NCBI GenBank assembly: GCA_018335915.1
Contig: JAGXRL010000122.1
Span: 1-38,708 of the forward strand
DNA from: Candidatus Latescibacterota bacterium
Lineage (GTDB): Bacteria > Hydrothermota > Tepidihabitantia > Tepidihabitantales > CAIPLT01
Length of the DNA: 38,708 nt
Reading direction: 5' to 3'
The translations under genes and the position numbers were made by a program. Below are positions 1-6,781 of this stretch, piece by piece. Position 1 is the stretch's first letter; every line of letters starts with the position of its first letter. The notes below the pieces were generated by a model that did no database searches, had not been told where the DNA came from, and worked only from the letters and a program-made list of their open reading frames with translations.

Positions 1-296
1 GCTGGACCAAGACCCGGGTTTTTGAAGAAATCAGAAAACTCGGCGGCAAAGTTGACAAGTGTTTTGTCATCTTTGACCGACAGCAGTCGAGCACCGAATC
101 ATTGAAAAAACAAGGAGTTGATCTATACTCACTCACTAATATTAAAGCTGCCCTGTCCAGAAATATCCCCAAAACCATTACTTATCTGACTGACGATGAA
201 TACAAAGAAATCAGAGCTTATTTCCAGTCACCCCAAGTCTGGCACGAGAATAAAGGTTTTAAATACCACGAATTAACCAAACATAAACCAAAATGA
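1..296 (+). CDS. pyrE: Orotate phosphoribosyltransferase, C-terminal part (5' end outside window)
   Basis: This is the 3' end of a gene read in the frame starting at base 3, giving about 97 residues before TGA at 294-296. The stretch KCFVIFDRQQSSTE followed by LKKQGVDLYSLTNIKAAL matches the last strand and helix of orotate phosphoribosyltransferases (the 'DR..G....L...G..L.SL' region downstream of the PRPP-binding loop). The family makes orotidine 5'-phosphate from orotate and PRPP in pyrimidine synthesis. The PRPP loop itself lies upstream of the window, so the catalytic site cannot be checked. An approximately 30-residue C-terminal tail continues past the usual end of the fold. The next gene is purD, separated only by a palindromic repeat, which is consistent with a nucleotide-synthesis cluster. 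Confidence 0.72.
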   Translation, partial: WTKTRVFEEIRKLGGKVDKCFVIFDRQQSSTESLKKQGVDLYSLTNIKAALSRNIPKTITYLTDDEYKEIRAYFQSPQVWHENKGFKYHELTKHKPK

Positions 297-378
297 AACC
301 ACAGATTACACAGATGGACACGGATTTAAGAATTGTAATTTTGTATATCCGTCTAATCCGTGAAATCCGTGGTTACAA
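297..378 (+). repeat. Family 1 palindromic repeat (CCACAGAT...ATCCGTGG), full copy
   Basis: The left arm reads aaccacagattacacagatg and the right arm ends atccgtggttac. The two arms are imperfect inverted complements around an AT-rich centre. The right arm stops 2 nt before the purD start codon. This is the reference copy for comparison with partial copies at 2177-2250, 17961-17992, 21605-21660 and 23436-23457, and with the in-frame copy at 12740-12811. Confidence 0.85.
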
Positions 379-1632
379 ATGTCAAAAGAAATGAAAGTTA
401 TGGTAATCGGCTCTGGCGGCAGAGAGCATGCGATTTGTTGGAAACTGAAACAATCAAATTGCGATATCTATTGCGCACCAGGTAATGGCGGTATTTCGCA
501 AATCGCAGACTTAGTCCCTATCAAACCTGATAATATTCCTGAAATGCTCGAATATGCCCAAAAAGAAAAGATTGATTTGACTATCGTCGGACCTGAAGTC
601 CCGCTCGGACTGGGAATTGTTGACGAGTTTATTAAAAACAATCTTCAGATATTTGGTCCGAACAAAAATGCAGCCCGGCTCGAAACATCTAAAGCATTTG
701 CCCGTGACTTTTGCCAGAAGTACAATCTCCCCTCTCCTGCTTATGAAAAATTCACAGACAGCAAAAAAGCCAAAGACTATCTTAGCGCTAAATCATTTCC
801 GATTGTAATCAAAGCAGACGGCTTAGCTGCTGGTAAGGGTGCGATAATCGTTCACAATAAACAAGAAGCACATATAACTATTGAAAGAATCTTAGACAAG
901 AAAGAATTTGGCCAATCTGGTAATACTATTGTAATTGAGGATTTTCTCACGGGTCAGGAAGTATCTATGCTCGTATTATGCGATGGCAATACGATTATGC
1001 CGATAATTCCAGCCCGTGACCATAAACCGATATTTGATGGTAATCAGGGTCCGAACACTGGTGGTATGGGTTCGTATGCGCCGATTCCCGACTTAGGTAA
1101 CGATTTTACAAGCAATATACAAACCAAGTTGTTTGACCCAATGCTTAGAGCACTTAAAAAAGAAAATATCGAATACAAAGGTGTGCTGTATGCTGGTCTT
1201 ATGATTTCTGGTAATGATTTTAATATTGTCGAATTCAATTGCCGCTGGGGTGACCCAGAAGCAGAAGTGCTTATTCCCTTGTTAAAAACTGATATGGTTA
1301 GTTTGTGTCTTGATACAATTGAAGGCAAACTCAAACAACTTGAATGGCAAAACAAATATGCTTTAACTGTGATTGCTGCATCTGACGGTTATCCCCAAAA
1401 ATACGAGACCAACAAATTAATTACCGGTGATTTATCTGACACAGAAGATACGATTATTTTCCATTGCGGTACTAAAAAAGAGAATAATAATTTTTACACT
1501 ACTGGCGGCAGGGTATTATCAATAACCGGTCTTGGCAATTCTTTAGTTCAGGCACGAGCGCGGTCTTATAAAAAAATTAAGCAGATACAATTCGATAACA
1601 TTTATTACCGGACTGATATAGGTAACCGATGA
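379..1632 (+). CDS. purD: Phosphoribosylamine--glycine ligase
   Basis: This gene encodes GAR synthetase, which joins glycine to phosphoribosylamine with ATP in the second step of purine synthesis in the cytoplasm. At 417 residues it has the normal family length. The N-terminus MKVMVIGSGGREHAI is the classic PurD start. IKADGLAAGKGAIIV is the ATP-grasp glycine-rich loop, GPNTGGMGSYAP follows, and FNCRWGDPEAEVLIPLL carries the metal-binding acidic and Asn residues. The start could be the ATG at 379 or the in-frame ATG at 391 four codons later. Neither has a good Shine-Dalgarno site, because a palindromic repeat runs up to 2 nt before 379. The stop overlaps the next start as ATGA, so translation is probably coupled to the phosphatase gene. 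Confidence 0.96.
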   Translation: MSKEMKVMVIGSGGREHAICWKLKQSNCDIYCAPGNGGISQIADLVPIKPDNIPEMLEYAQKEKIDLTIVGPEVPLGLGIVDEFIKNNLQIFGPNKNAARLETSKAFARDFCQKYNLPSPAYEKFTDSKKAKDYLSAKSFPIVIKADGLAAGKGAIIVHNKQEAHITIERILDKKEFGQSGNTIVIEDFLTGQEVSMLVLCDGNTIMPIIPARDHKPIFDGNQGPNTGGMGSYAPIPDLGNDFTSNIQTKLFDPMLRALKKENIEYKGVLYAGLMISGNDFNIVEFNCRWGDPEAEVLIPLLKTDMVSLCLDTIEGKLKQLEWQNKYALTVIAASDGYPQKYETNKLITGDLSDTEDTIIFHCGTKKENNNFYTTGGRVLSITGLGNSLVQARARSYKKIKQIQFDNIYYRTDIGNR

Positions 1633-2177
1633 AAAGGAAAAATATCAAATCTAAAATCCGAAAACCGCAGCAATATGTTATTCTCTTTATCTGTTCTGGT
1701 AATTTATGTCGCAGTCCTATGGCAAAAGGATTAATGGATACAATCGTTGAAATGTGTGGGGGTCGCACCCCCATTAAGAAAAAGATTAGCAGGGGTGCGA
1801 CCCCTGTTAACATCAAAATTACAACTCTTTCTGCTGGCACCATTGCAGTTAATGGTGAATTACCGACCGAGTATGCTCAGCAAGCCGTAAGAAAATACGG
1901 GACTGATATCAGCCGTCATTTATCAGCGCCATTAACCGAAGAACGGATTAAGATGGCTGATTTAATTCTCACTATGCAGGAAAAACACAAAACCGCAGTC
2001 TTAGAACTGGTCCCAACTGCTAAAGCAAAAACATTTGTTATAACCGAATATGTCAGTAAAGATAAACATGGCATTAATGACCCAATCGGTCAGCCTCTGG
2101 CAAAATATGAAGAAACTGCAGACAAATTATACTTGATATTACAAAAAGTTTATAATAAAATAATAAAGAAAAAATGA
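1629..2177 (+). CDS. Low-molecular-weight protein-tyrosine/arginine phosphatase family protein carrying an in-frame repeat insertion
   Basis: This cytoplasmic phosphatase of the LMW-PTP fold has 182 residues, against about 150 usual. The active-site loop CX5R is visible as ICSGNLCRSPMA near residues 19-30, and the catalytic acid sits in the DP motif of HGINDPIGQP near the C-terminus. Between helix 1 (GLMDTIVEMC) and the next strand (ITTLSAGT), where relatives have a short turn, there are about 17-19 extra residues (GGRTPIKKKISRGATPVNI). The DNA encoding them is a palindromic repeat (1757-1810). The start ATG overlaps the purD stop. The substrate cannot be decided between phosphotyrosine, phosphoarginine and arsenate-type chemistry. 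Whether the enlarged loop leaves the enzyme active is unknown, but the catalytic residues are intact. Confidence 0.85.
   Translation: MKRKNIKSKIRKPQQYVILFICSGNLCRSPMAKGLMDTIVEMCGGRTPIKKKISRGATPVNIKITTLSAGTIAVNGELPTEYAQQAVRKYGTDISRHLSAPLTEERIKMADLILTMQEKHKTAVLELVPTAKAKTFVITEYVSKDKHGINDPIGQPLAKYEETADKLYLILQKVYNKIIKKK
1757..1810. repeat. GGGGTCGCACCCC-type inverted repeat inside the phosphatase gene
   Basis: GGGGTCGCACCCC (about 1759-1771) and its exact reverse complement GGGGTGCGACCCC (1792-1804) are separated by about 20 nt. Both are followed by a TTAA (cattaa and tgttaa). Each arm is also nearly self-complementary. The element preserves the reading frame and accounts for the extra residues of the phosphatase. 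Confidence 0.85.
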
Positions 2178-2250
2178 AACCACAAGATTTCACCATATTC
2201 TCACAAAAATTATTTTCTGTGTTAATCCGTGTTAATCCGTGGTTACAAAA
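2177..2250 (+). repeat. Family 1 palindromic repeat
   Basis: The left arm is aaaccacaagatttcacc and the right arm is atccgtggttac, with an additional internal atccgtgtta unit. It starts at the stop codon of the phosphatase and ends just upstream of the Shine-Dalgarno site of the acyl-CoA dehydrogenase. Confidence 0.8.
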
Positions 2251-2261
2251 TTGGAGGTAAA

Positions 2262-3413
2262 ATGAATTATTTCTTAACCGATGAACAAAAAGAAATCAAG
2301 CAATTAACCCGAAAACTTGCCGAAGAACTGGTTAAACCAGTCCGCCAGGAATTGGATGAAAAAGGTGAGTTTCCGCATGATATTATGAAGGAATTTTCTA
2401 AAGCCGGACTCTTGGGTATTTATATACCCGAAGCATATGGCGGTGCGGGCGGCGGTGTTTTTGAAATGTGTCTGGTCGTCGAGGAAATCTCCCGAGTTTG
2501 CGGCGGTGTTGGTGTTTGTTATGCTGCCAATGGTTTAGCCGCCTATCCGATAATCTTATCCTCATCAGAAGAGCAGAAGAAAAAAATCCTGCCCAAAATG
2601 GCATCTGGCGAATGGATTGGCGCATTTGGTTTGACCGAACCCGATGCCGGTTCTGACGCTTCAAGCATTAAAACTACGGCAATCAAAGATGGTGACCATT
2701 ATGTCTTAAACGGTACCAAATGCTTTATTACCAATGGCGAAGTTGCCCATCTTTATACAGTAATTGCCAATACCAGTCCAGAACGGGGTAGCCGCGGACT
2801 CTCGGCATTTATTGTTGAAAAAGGTACGCCCGGATTTACATTTGGCAAACATGAAAATAAACTTGGCATTCGTGCTTCAGTAACTGCTGAATTAATCTTT
2901 CAAGATTGCCGGGTGCCGGTTGAAAACCGTATTGGCACTGAAGGAACCGGCTTTATCACGGCAATGAGAACTTTTGACCGAACCCGTCCTGGTGTTGGTG
3001 CCCAGGCGCTCGGCATTGCCCAAGGTGCTCTGGAAGCGGCGACTGATTATACATCCAAACGTGTCCAGTTTGGTGCACCCATCTCCTCACTTGAAGGTAT
3101 TCAATTCAGATTAGCTGATATGGCAACAAAAGTTGAAGCTGCCCGTGCTTTAGTTTATTCTGCGGCACGATATGCTGACTCTGGTGCTAAAGATGTCGCA
3201 GGTTTTTCGTCAATGGCAAAACTATTTGCCTCAGATGTCGCAATGTATGTAACGGTTGAAGCGGTCCAGTTATTCGGCGGCTATGGTTATATGAAAGACT
3301 ATCCAGTCGAAAAGATGATGCGTGATGCCAAGATTACCCAGATTTATGAAGGCACTAATGAAGTACAAAGATTGGTCATTGCCCGAGAACTCTTGCGGGG
3401 GAAAATCTTCTAA
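2262..3413 (+). CDS. Acyl-CoA dehydrogenase
   Basis: This FAD-dependent acyl-CoA dehydrogenase (383 residues, normal length) oxidises an acyl-CoA to the trans-2-enoyl-CoA. Visible family marks are [14 protein letters not shown] at the N-terminus, [14 protein letters not shown] (FAD/substrate loop), and [19 protein letters not shown] near the C-terminus. In the last of these, Glu363 of YEGT is the catalytic base position. The ATG at 2262 is chosen over an upstream in-frame ATG at 2229, because GGAGG sits 6 nt before 2262 and the upstream ATG lies inside the repeat. Chain-length specificity (butyryl, isovaleryl or other) cannot be read safely. No electron-transfer flavoprotein genes lie in the window. 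Confidence 0.93.
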   Translation: MNYFLTDEQKEIKQLTRKLAEELVKPVRQELDEKGEFPHDIMKEFSKAGLLGIYIPEAYGGAGGGVFEMCLVVEEISRVCGGVGVCYAANGLAAYPIILSSSEEQKKKILPKMASGEWIGAFGLTEPDAGSDASSIKTTAIKDGDHYVLNGTKCFITNGEVAHLYTVIANTSPERGSRGLSAFIVEKGTPGFTFGKHENKLGIRASVTAELIFQDCRVPVENRIGTEGTGFITAMRTFDRTRPGVGAQALGIAQGALEAATDYTSKRVQFGAPISSLEGIQFRLADMATKVEAARALVYSAARYADSGAKDVAGFSSMAKLFASDVAMYVTVEAVQLFGGYGYMKDYPVEKMMRDAKITQIYEGTNEVQRLVIARELLRGKIF

Positions 3414-3425
3414 CCTGTTCAAGTC

Positions 3426-3453
3426 TTGATTAATCAGAAATCATCGGTATAAT
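3426..3453 (+). promoter_or_regulatory. Promoter of lepB, leaderless
   Basis: The -35 box TTGATT (3426-3431), a 16-nt spacer and a perfect -10 TATAAT (3448-3453) lie 7 nt before the ATG at 3461. The transcript should begin at or next to the start codon, and no Shine-Dalgarno site is present. Confidence 0.7.
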
Positions 3454-3460
3454 CATTAAC

Positions 3461-4258
3461 ATGAAAGCATTTTGGCGGTTTATCGTTTCCTGGATTCCGG
3501 TTATAATTATTGTCCTGATTTTGCGAGCATTTGTGGTCGAAGCATTTATGGTGCCGACTCCGTCAATGGAATCGACCATTATGACCGGCGATTTTCTCTT
3601 GGTCAACAAATTCATTTATGGTATCAAAATTCCCTTTACCAGTAAAAATCTCATTCCCTTGCAAAATCCAAAACCTGGTGATATATTTGTGTTCCGCTAT
3701 CATCTTGACCCAGACTTGCCGCAACCCGAACAGAATTTTGTCCGGATTTTTCCTAAACAGCTTCCTTTACTTCCGATATACTGGAACAAATCCAGAAATT
3801 TCTTCACCTGGTACACGCCACGTAATTTTGTAAAACGATGTGTTGCGGTTGCCGGTGATACAGTTGAGGTTTTCAATAAAAAAGTTTATATCAATGGCAA
3901 ACTCCAGTTTGAACCATATGTGCAACACATTGACCGTCGGATTTTCAATCCGCCGCTGACCATACCTGATGATTATCAGACTCAATGGGAACAGGGCAAA
4001 TTTGCAGAACGGTCTGATGGTTATCTGATACGGGATAATTTTGGGCCCGTGGTCGTGCCTGAAGGAACTGTTTTTGGCTTAGGTGATAACCGGGACAATT
4101 CATCGGACGGCAGATTTTTTGGACCAATCCCGTTAAAATATGTCAAAGGCAAACCAATGGTTATTTATTTCTCATCCAATGCCGCACCTAATATTGCCCG
4201 TATTATCTTGAGTCCGCGCCAAATCCAATGGTCCCGCATCGGCACGATTATTAAATAA
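3461..4258 (+). CDS. lepB: Signal peptidase I
   Basis: This membrane-anchored serine protease removes signal peptides from exported proteins. It has 265 residues. One N-terminal membrane helix (WIPVIIIVLILRAFVVEAF) is followed by the box with the nucleophile, VPTPSMESTI (Ser35). The general base Lys125 lies in FVKRCVAVAGDTVEV, and the last conserved box is GDNRDNSSDGRFFG. All catalytic elements are present. A TATAAT promoter ends 7 nt upstream, so the mRNA is probably leaderless. The window encodes several secreted proteins with signal peptides (M23-like, beta-propeller, two metallo-beta-lactamase-fold proteins, SLBB protein) that would be its substrates. Confidence 0.95.
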   Translation: MKAFWRFIVSWIPVIIIVLILRAFVVEAFMVPTPSMESTIMTGDFLLVNKFIYGIKIPFTSKNLIPLQNPKPGDIFVFRYHLDPDLPQPEQNFVRIFPKQLPLLPIYWNKSRNFFTWYTPRNFVKRCVAVAGDTVEVFNKKVYINGKLQFEPYVQHIDRRIFNPPLTIPDDYQTQWEQGKFAERSDGYLIRDNFGPVVVPEGTVFGLGDNRDNSSDGRFFGPIPLKYVKGKPMVIYFSSNAAPNIARIILSPRQIQWSRIGTIIK

Positions 4259-4263
4259 AAGAC

Positions 4264-4707
4264 TAACCACGAATGACACGAATTGACTAATTACACGAAC
4301 AAAGAAATATTTTATAAAGATCTTTCTTATACAATAATGGGCGCTGCGTTTGAAGTTCATAAAACCTTAGGACCTGGCTATACTGAGAATATCTACGAAG
4401 AGGCATTCGTACAAGAATTAGAAAGTAGAAAGCTGAGGTTTTCCAGACAAAAGAATATTAAAGTATTATATAAAGGTAAACAAATTGGCGAATATAAACT
4501 GGATATGATTGTTGAAGATAAAATTATTTTAGAACTCAAAGCCGTATCTGCGATGAATGAACTTTTCGAATCACAACTGATTTCATATCTCAAAGCAACC
4601 GGAATGAAACTCGGTATAATTATTAACTTTGGTACAAAAAAAGTCACTTATAAAAGAATTGCCCGATGAAAATTCGTGCTATTCGTTTATTCGTGTAATT
4701 CGTGGTA
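4264..4707 (+). repeat. Family 2 palindromic repeat (CCACGAAT...ATTCGTGG) enclosing the GxxExxY gene
   Basis: The left arm (4264-4300) begins taaccacgaatgacacgaat. The right arm (4671-4707) ends tcgtgtaattcgtggta. The reverse complement of the right arm (taccacgaattacacgaat and onward) closely matches the left arm. The GxxExxY gene occupies the space between the arms and begins inside the left arm. A copy with the same arms but no gene lies at 16544-16632. Confidence 0.8.
4283..4669 (+). CDS. GxxExxY protein (PD-(D/E)XK nuclease fold, PDDEXK_3)
   Basis: This small protein (128 residues from a TTG start) belongs to the GxxExxY family. GAAFEVHKTLGPG leads into the name-giving motif GYTENIY, and the nuclease core reads YKLDMIVEDKIILELKAV, with the Asp and the ExK of the PD-(D/E)XK fold. 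The family is predicted to be nuclease-like, and its role is not established. The start is uncertain. The TTG at 4283 lies within the left repeat arm and has no ribosome site. The next ATG (4337) would remove the first helix, which is usually conserved. The gene is bracketed by arms of a palindromic repeat, which suggests that gene and repeat arrived as one unit. It is separated from signal peptidase only by the left arm. Confidence 0.85.
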   Translation: MTNYTNKEIFYKDLSYTIMGAAFEVHKTLGPGYTENIYEEAFVQELESRKLRFSRQKNIKVLYKGKQIGEYKLDMIVEDKIILELKAVSAMNELFESQLISYLKATGMKLGIIINFGTKKVTYKRIAR

Positions 4708-4711
4708 AAAA

Positions 4712-5281
4712 ATGGATTTTTGGGATGTTATAAAAGAACGCAAGAGTTACCGTAACTTCTCTTCCCAGCCAGTTGAGCAGGAAAAAATCATAAAAGTATT
4801 AGAAGCAGCGCGTCTCGCTCCATCCTGGCAAAATCGGCAGTGCTGGCGGTTTGTGGTTGTGCAGGATAAAGAAAAGATAAAGAAAATCGGAACTCTAAAT
4901 CCCTTTACCTTAAATATCAATTTCTTTCTCCGAAAAGTTCCGGTCATTATTGTTGCTTGTGCTAATCCTAAAGACAGCGGACATCGGCATGGACTTGATT
5001 ACTTTTTAGTTGATACCGCAATTGCCATGGAACACATAATCCTTGCTGCAACTGACTTAGACCTGGCAACTTGCTGGATTGGCGCATTTGATGAAAAGAT
5101 GATTAAAGATGTTTTAGAAATTCCTGATGAGATTAGAGTTGTTGCCTTAACTCCATTAGGTTATGCCGCACAAAAACAGAGCATTGTTGACAAAGTCAGC
5201 AAAATCGTTGCCAAAGGTGCCAAAAGAAAACCTCTTGAAGACATTGCTTATTTTGATAAGTGGCAGAAATCCAGCCACTGA
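4712..5281 (+). CDS. Nitroreductase family protein (FMN-dependent)
   Basis: At 189 residues this fits the short nitroreductase family. The N-terminus DFWDVIKERKSYRNFSSQPV contains the conserved R-S-x-R FMN-phosphate contact, followed by LEAARLAPSWQNRQCWRF (the S/N-rich FMN loop). AIAMEHIILAATDLDLATCW and ALTPLGYA are the later conserved blocks. Such enzymes are flavin-dependent reductases of nitro compounds, quinones or flavins. The physiological substrate cannot be told from sequence. The ATG follows the right arm of the Family 2 repeat by 4 nt, with no Shine-Dalgarno site. Confidence 0.88.
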   Translation: MDFWDVIKERKSYRNFSSQPVEQEKIIKVLEAARLAPSWQNRQCWRFVVVQDKEKIKKIGTLNPFTLNINFFLRKVPVIIVACANPKDSGHRHGLDYFLVDTAIAMEHIILAATDLDLATCWIGAFDEKMIKDVLEIPDEIRVVALTPLGYAAQKQSIVDKVSKIVAKGAKRKPLEDIAYFDKWQKSSH

Positions 5282-5728
5282 TAATCACGGATAAGATTCA
5301 AAACTTGTCATTCTGAAGGAGCGAAGCGACTGAAGAATCTCTCTTTTTTACCACAAGATTTCACAGATTTTCACAGATGTCATTGCGAGCAAAGCAATCT
5401 CCATTGAAAATTGATAATTTACTAGTTTGTCATCCTGAACTTAATTCAGGAACTAATTTTTCTTGAAGTAATAATTACTTTCTTCTATACTCTCCCAAAA
5501 ACAATATATCTCTCAGTATAATCGCGTTTGCCAACTTTAGAGAAAACAACTTTCTTTCATAAAAACTGCAATTCAAACTAAAAAAGATTAGTGAATTTAC
5601 ATCTTATCTCAATATGAAAAGGCAGACCCATACGCGACCTTATAATACGCTTACCAGATAAGATTGACCTGGAATATTGCTGACAAACGGCCGACATTGA
5701 CCCTGCCCTGCCCTAGCCCCTCAAATAT
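5282..5728. repeat. Repeat-filled intergenic region, no gene seen
   Basis: Four different short repeat types lie side by side. They are tcattctgaaggagcgaagc and continuation (about 5308-5342), a Family 1-like left arm ccacaagatttcacag (5351-5378), gtcattgcgagcaaagcaat (5380-5400), and gtcatcctgaacttaattc (5429-5448). The remaining roughly 270 bases to 5728 are AT-rich with no convincing reading frame, promoter or RNA structure. Confidence 0.65.
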
Positions 5729-6010
5729 TTAATTTTTCAGCTTTTCTTTAGCAATTCTTAATATTGGATTTATTAATATGGCTTTTGAAACTTTACGCAG
5801 AAAATCATTCTTTGTGATAATCTTTACAATTGGTGGAGATACAAAGTAATATATAGTTACAAATGACTTGCCCAAAAATGATTTAAGCATAATTTCATCT
5901 CGAAATCGTTGTAATAACAGCACTTCATGCTCATAAGCTGACCCATATATAGCAGTAGCAATAAAACATCCCTTAAACCTATCAATTCTCGGTGATAGAA
6001 TGGTCTGCAT
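5729..6010 (-). CDS. Orphan CFI-box domain protein
   Basis: This 93-residue protein is almost entirely one domain. CFIATAIYGS is followed by EVLLLQRFRDEIML, a Gly-containing turn and VTIYYFVSPPIVKII. This is the pattern of the CFI-box found as a C-terminal domain on many predicted extracellular or surface proteins (CFIATAAYGS-type). Here only 14 residues precede it, with no signal peptide, so it looks like a detached domain or the remnant of a larger gene. It starts about 15 nt after the hepT stop on the same strand and may share its transcript. The function of the domain is not known to me. Confidence 0.6.
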   Translation of the reverse strand: MQTILSPRIDRFKGCFIATAIYGSAYEHEVLLLQRFRDEIMLKSFLGKSFVTIYYFVSPPIVKIITKNDFLRKVSKAILINPILRIAKEKLKN

Positions 6011-6025
6011 AAGTTTAATTTGTTA

Positions 6026-6370
6026 TTACTTTATATCTTTTGATATTTCTTTGATATGTTTATACAAATCGGGTGTCTGATGCTCGATTATATCCCATAA
6101 TACCTTTAAATCGATATCAAAATAATCATGAATTAGAATATCTCGTAAGCCGGCAATTTTTTTCCAGTCCACTTGTGGGTATTTTATCTTGTTTTCATCA
6201 GGTATTCTTTTGACTGCTTCTCCAATTATCTTAAAATTTCTGACCACTGCGTCTATTAGCATTGGATTATTGACAAATTCCTGGTAAGATCTTTTACTAA
6301 TATAATCCAAAATTTTCTTTGAACTGCTGTTAATATCGTTAATAAATAATTTGTAACTTCTTTTAGGCAT
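6026..6370 (-). CDS. hepT: HepT-like toxin (DUF86, HEPN fold)
   Basis: This 114-residue helical protein carries the HEPN signature RX4HXY as R76-DILI-H81-D-Y83 in [14 protein letters not shown]. In the HepT/MntA toxin-antitoxin family, HepT is an RNase-like toxin that MntA neutralises by AMPylating the tyrosine of this motif. It lies directly downstream of an mntA reading frame. The full-length mntA frame would end 8 nt inside hepT, the usual tight coupling. Because mntA has an in-frame stop here, the state of control of this toxin is uncertain. The toxin itself looks complete. Confidence 0.85.
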   Translation of the reverse strand: MPKRSYKLFINDINSSSKKILDYISKRSYQEFVNNPMLIDAVVRNFKIIGEAVKRIPDENKIKYPQVDWKKIAGLRDILIHDYFDIDLKVLWDIIEHQTPDLYKHIKEISKDIK

Positions 6371-6674
6371 AAACGACTTCGCTCATAATATATTCTTTTA
6401 ATTCTTTTCTCACCGCATCTTTTATAACTAAATCAACCTTCATACCAAAGAGTTCTTATAAAAAGAATTTCAGGTCCATATAATTATTAAATGTTTTATG
6501 GCCTTTTTCAAATTCTACCAGAACATCAATATCACTGGCTTTTTTCTGCTCTGCCCTGACATAAGAACCGAATAAACCAATATCTTTAACCTTGAACCGA
6601 TTTCGGATAACTTTATTATTATGTTTCAAGGCAGTGATTATTTTTGCTTTTGTTATAGTCTTATAATTACTCAT
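6363..6674 (-). pseudogene. mntA: MntA-like nucleotidyltransferase antitoxin with an in-frame TAA
   Basis: The frame opens at 6674 and reads 72 residues, including GLFGSYVRAEQKKASDIDVL, the minimal nucleotidyltransferase motif GSX10DXD (G36-S37, D48, D50). It then meets TAA at 6456-6458. Reading on in the same frame gives ELFGMKVDLVIKDAVRKE, then [12 protein letters not shown] and a stop at 6363, which is the expected C-terminal part of this family. Relatives typically have a Glu (GAA) where the TAA lies, so one G-to-T change would explain the break. Either the gene produces a 72-residue truncated antitoxin that keeps the catalytic residues, or it is inactive, or the base is a sequencing error. 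TAA is used as an ordinary stop elsewhere in the window, so recoding is unlikely. Confidence 0.8.
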
Positions 6675-6684
6675 ATCTAACCTA

Positions 6685-6712
6685 ATTGTAGAGTATTTAT
6701 ATTATCTGTCAA
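6685..6712 (-). promoter_or_regulatory. Promoter of mntA-hepT
   Basis: On the minus strand, TTGACA (6712-6707), a 16-nt spacer and TACAAT (6690-6685) end 10 nt before the ATG at 6674. The 5' leader would be at most a few bases. Confidence 0.6.
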
Positions 6713-6730
6713 TGTTAAATTATGTTAGAC

Positions 6731-6765
6731 ATAAAAAGCCGATAGTTTATATTGACTATCGGCTT
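6731..6765 (-). terminator. Intrinsic terminator after the cDPG-synthase-like gene
   Basis: An 11-bp perfect stem (AAGCCGATAGT / ACTATCGGCTT) with an 8-nt loop lies 17 nt downstream of the minus-strand stop. On the minus strand it is followed by a run of five T. Confidence 0.8.
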
Positions 6766-6781
6766 AAAGGTTTAGTTTGTT

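Noticed and set aside
1044-1355. Minus-strand reading frame within purD
   Set aside because: A shadow of a strongly conserved gene, with no ribosome site and no recognisable product. Other open frames opposite real genes were dropped for the same reason.
2229-2261. Longer acyl-CoA dehydrogenase start
   Set aside because: The extra 11 codons lie in a palindromic repeat, while the ATG at 2262 has GGAGG and the family N-terminus.
5282-5480. Possible CRISPR array in repeat-rich gap
   Set aside because: The repeats belong to different families, are not evenly spaced and have no uniform spacers. No cas genes are in the window.
6456-6458. Recoded TAA (alternative genetic code or selenocysteine-like readthrough)
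   Set aside because: TAA ends many intact genes here (for example ilvE and pruA neighbours), and no recoding structure is evident. A nonsense mutation or sequence error is simpler.
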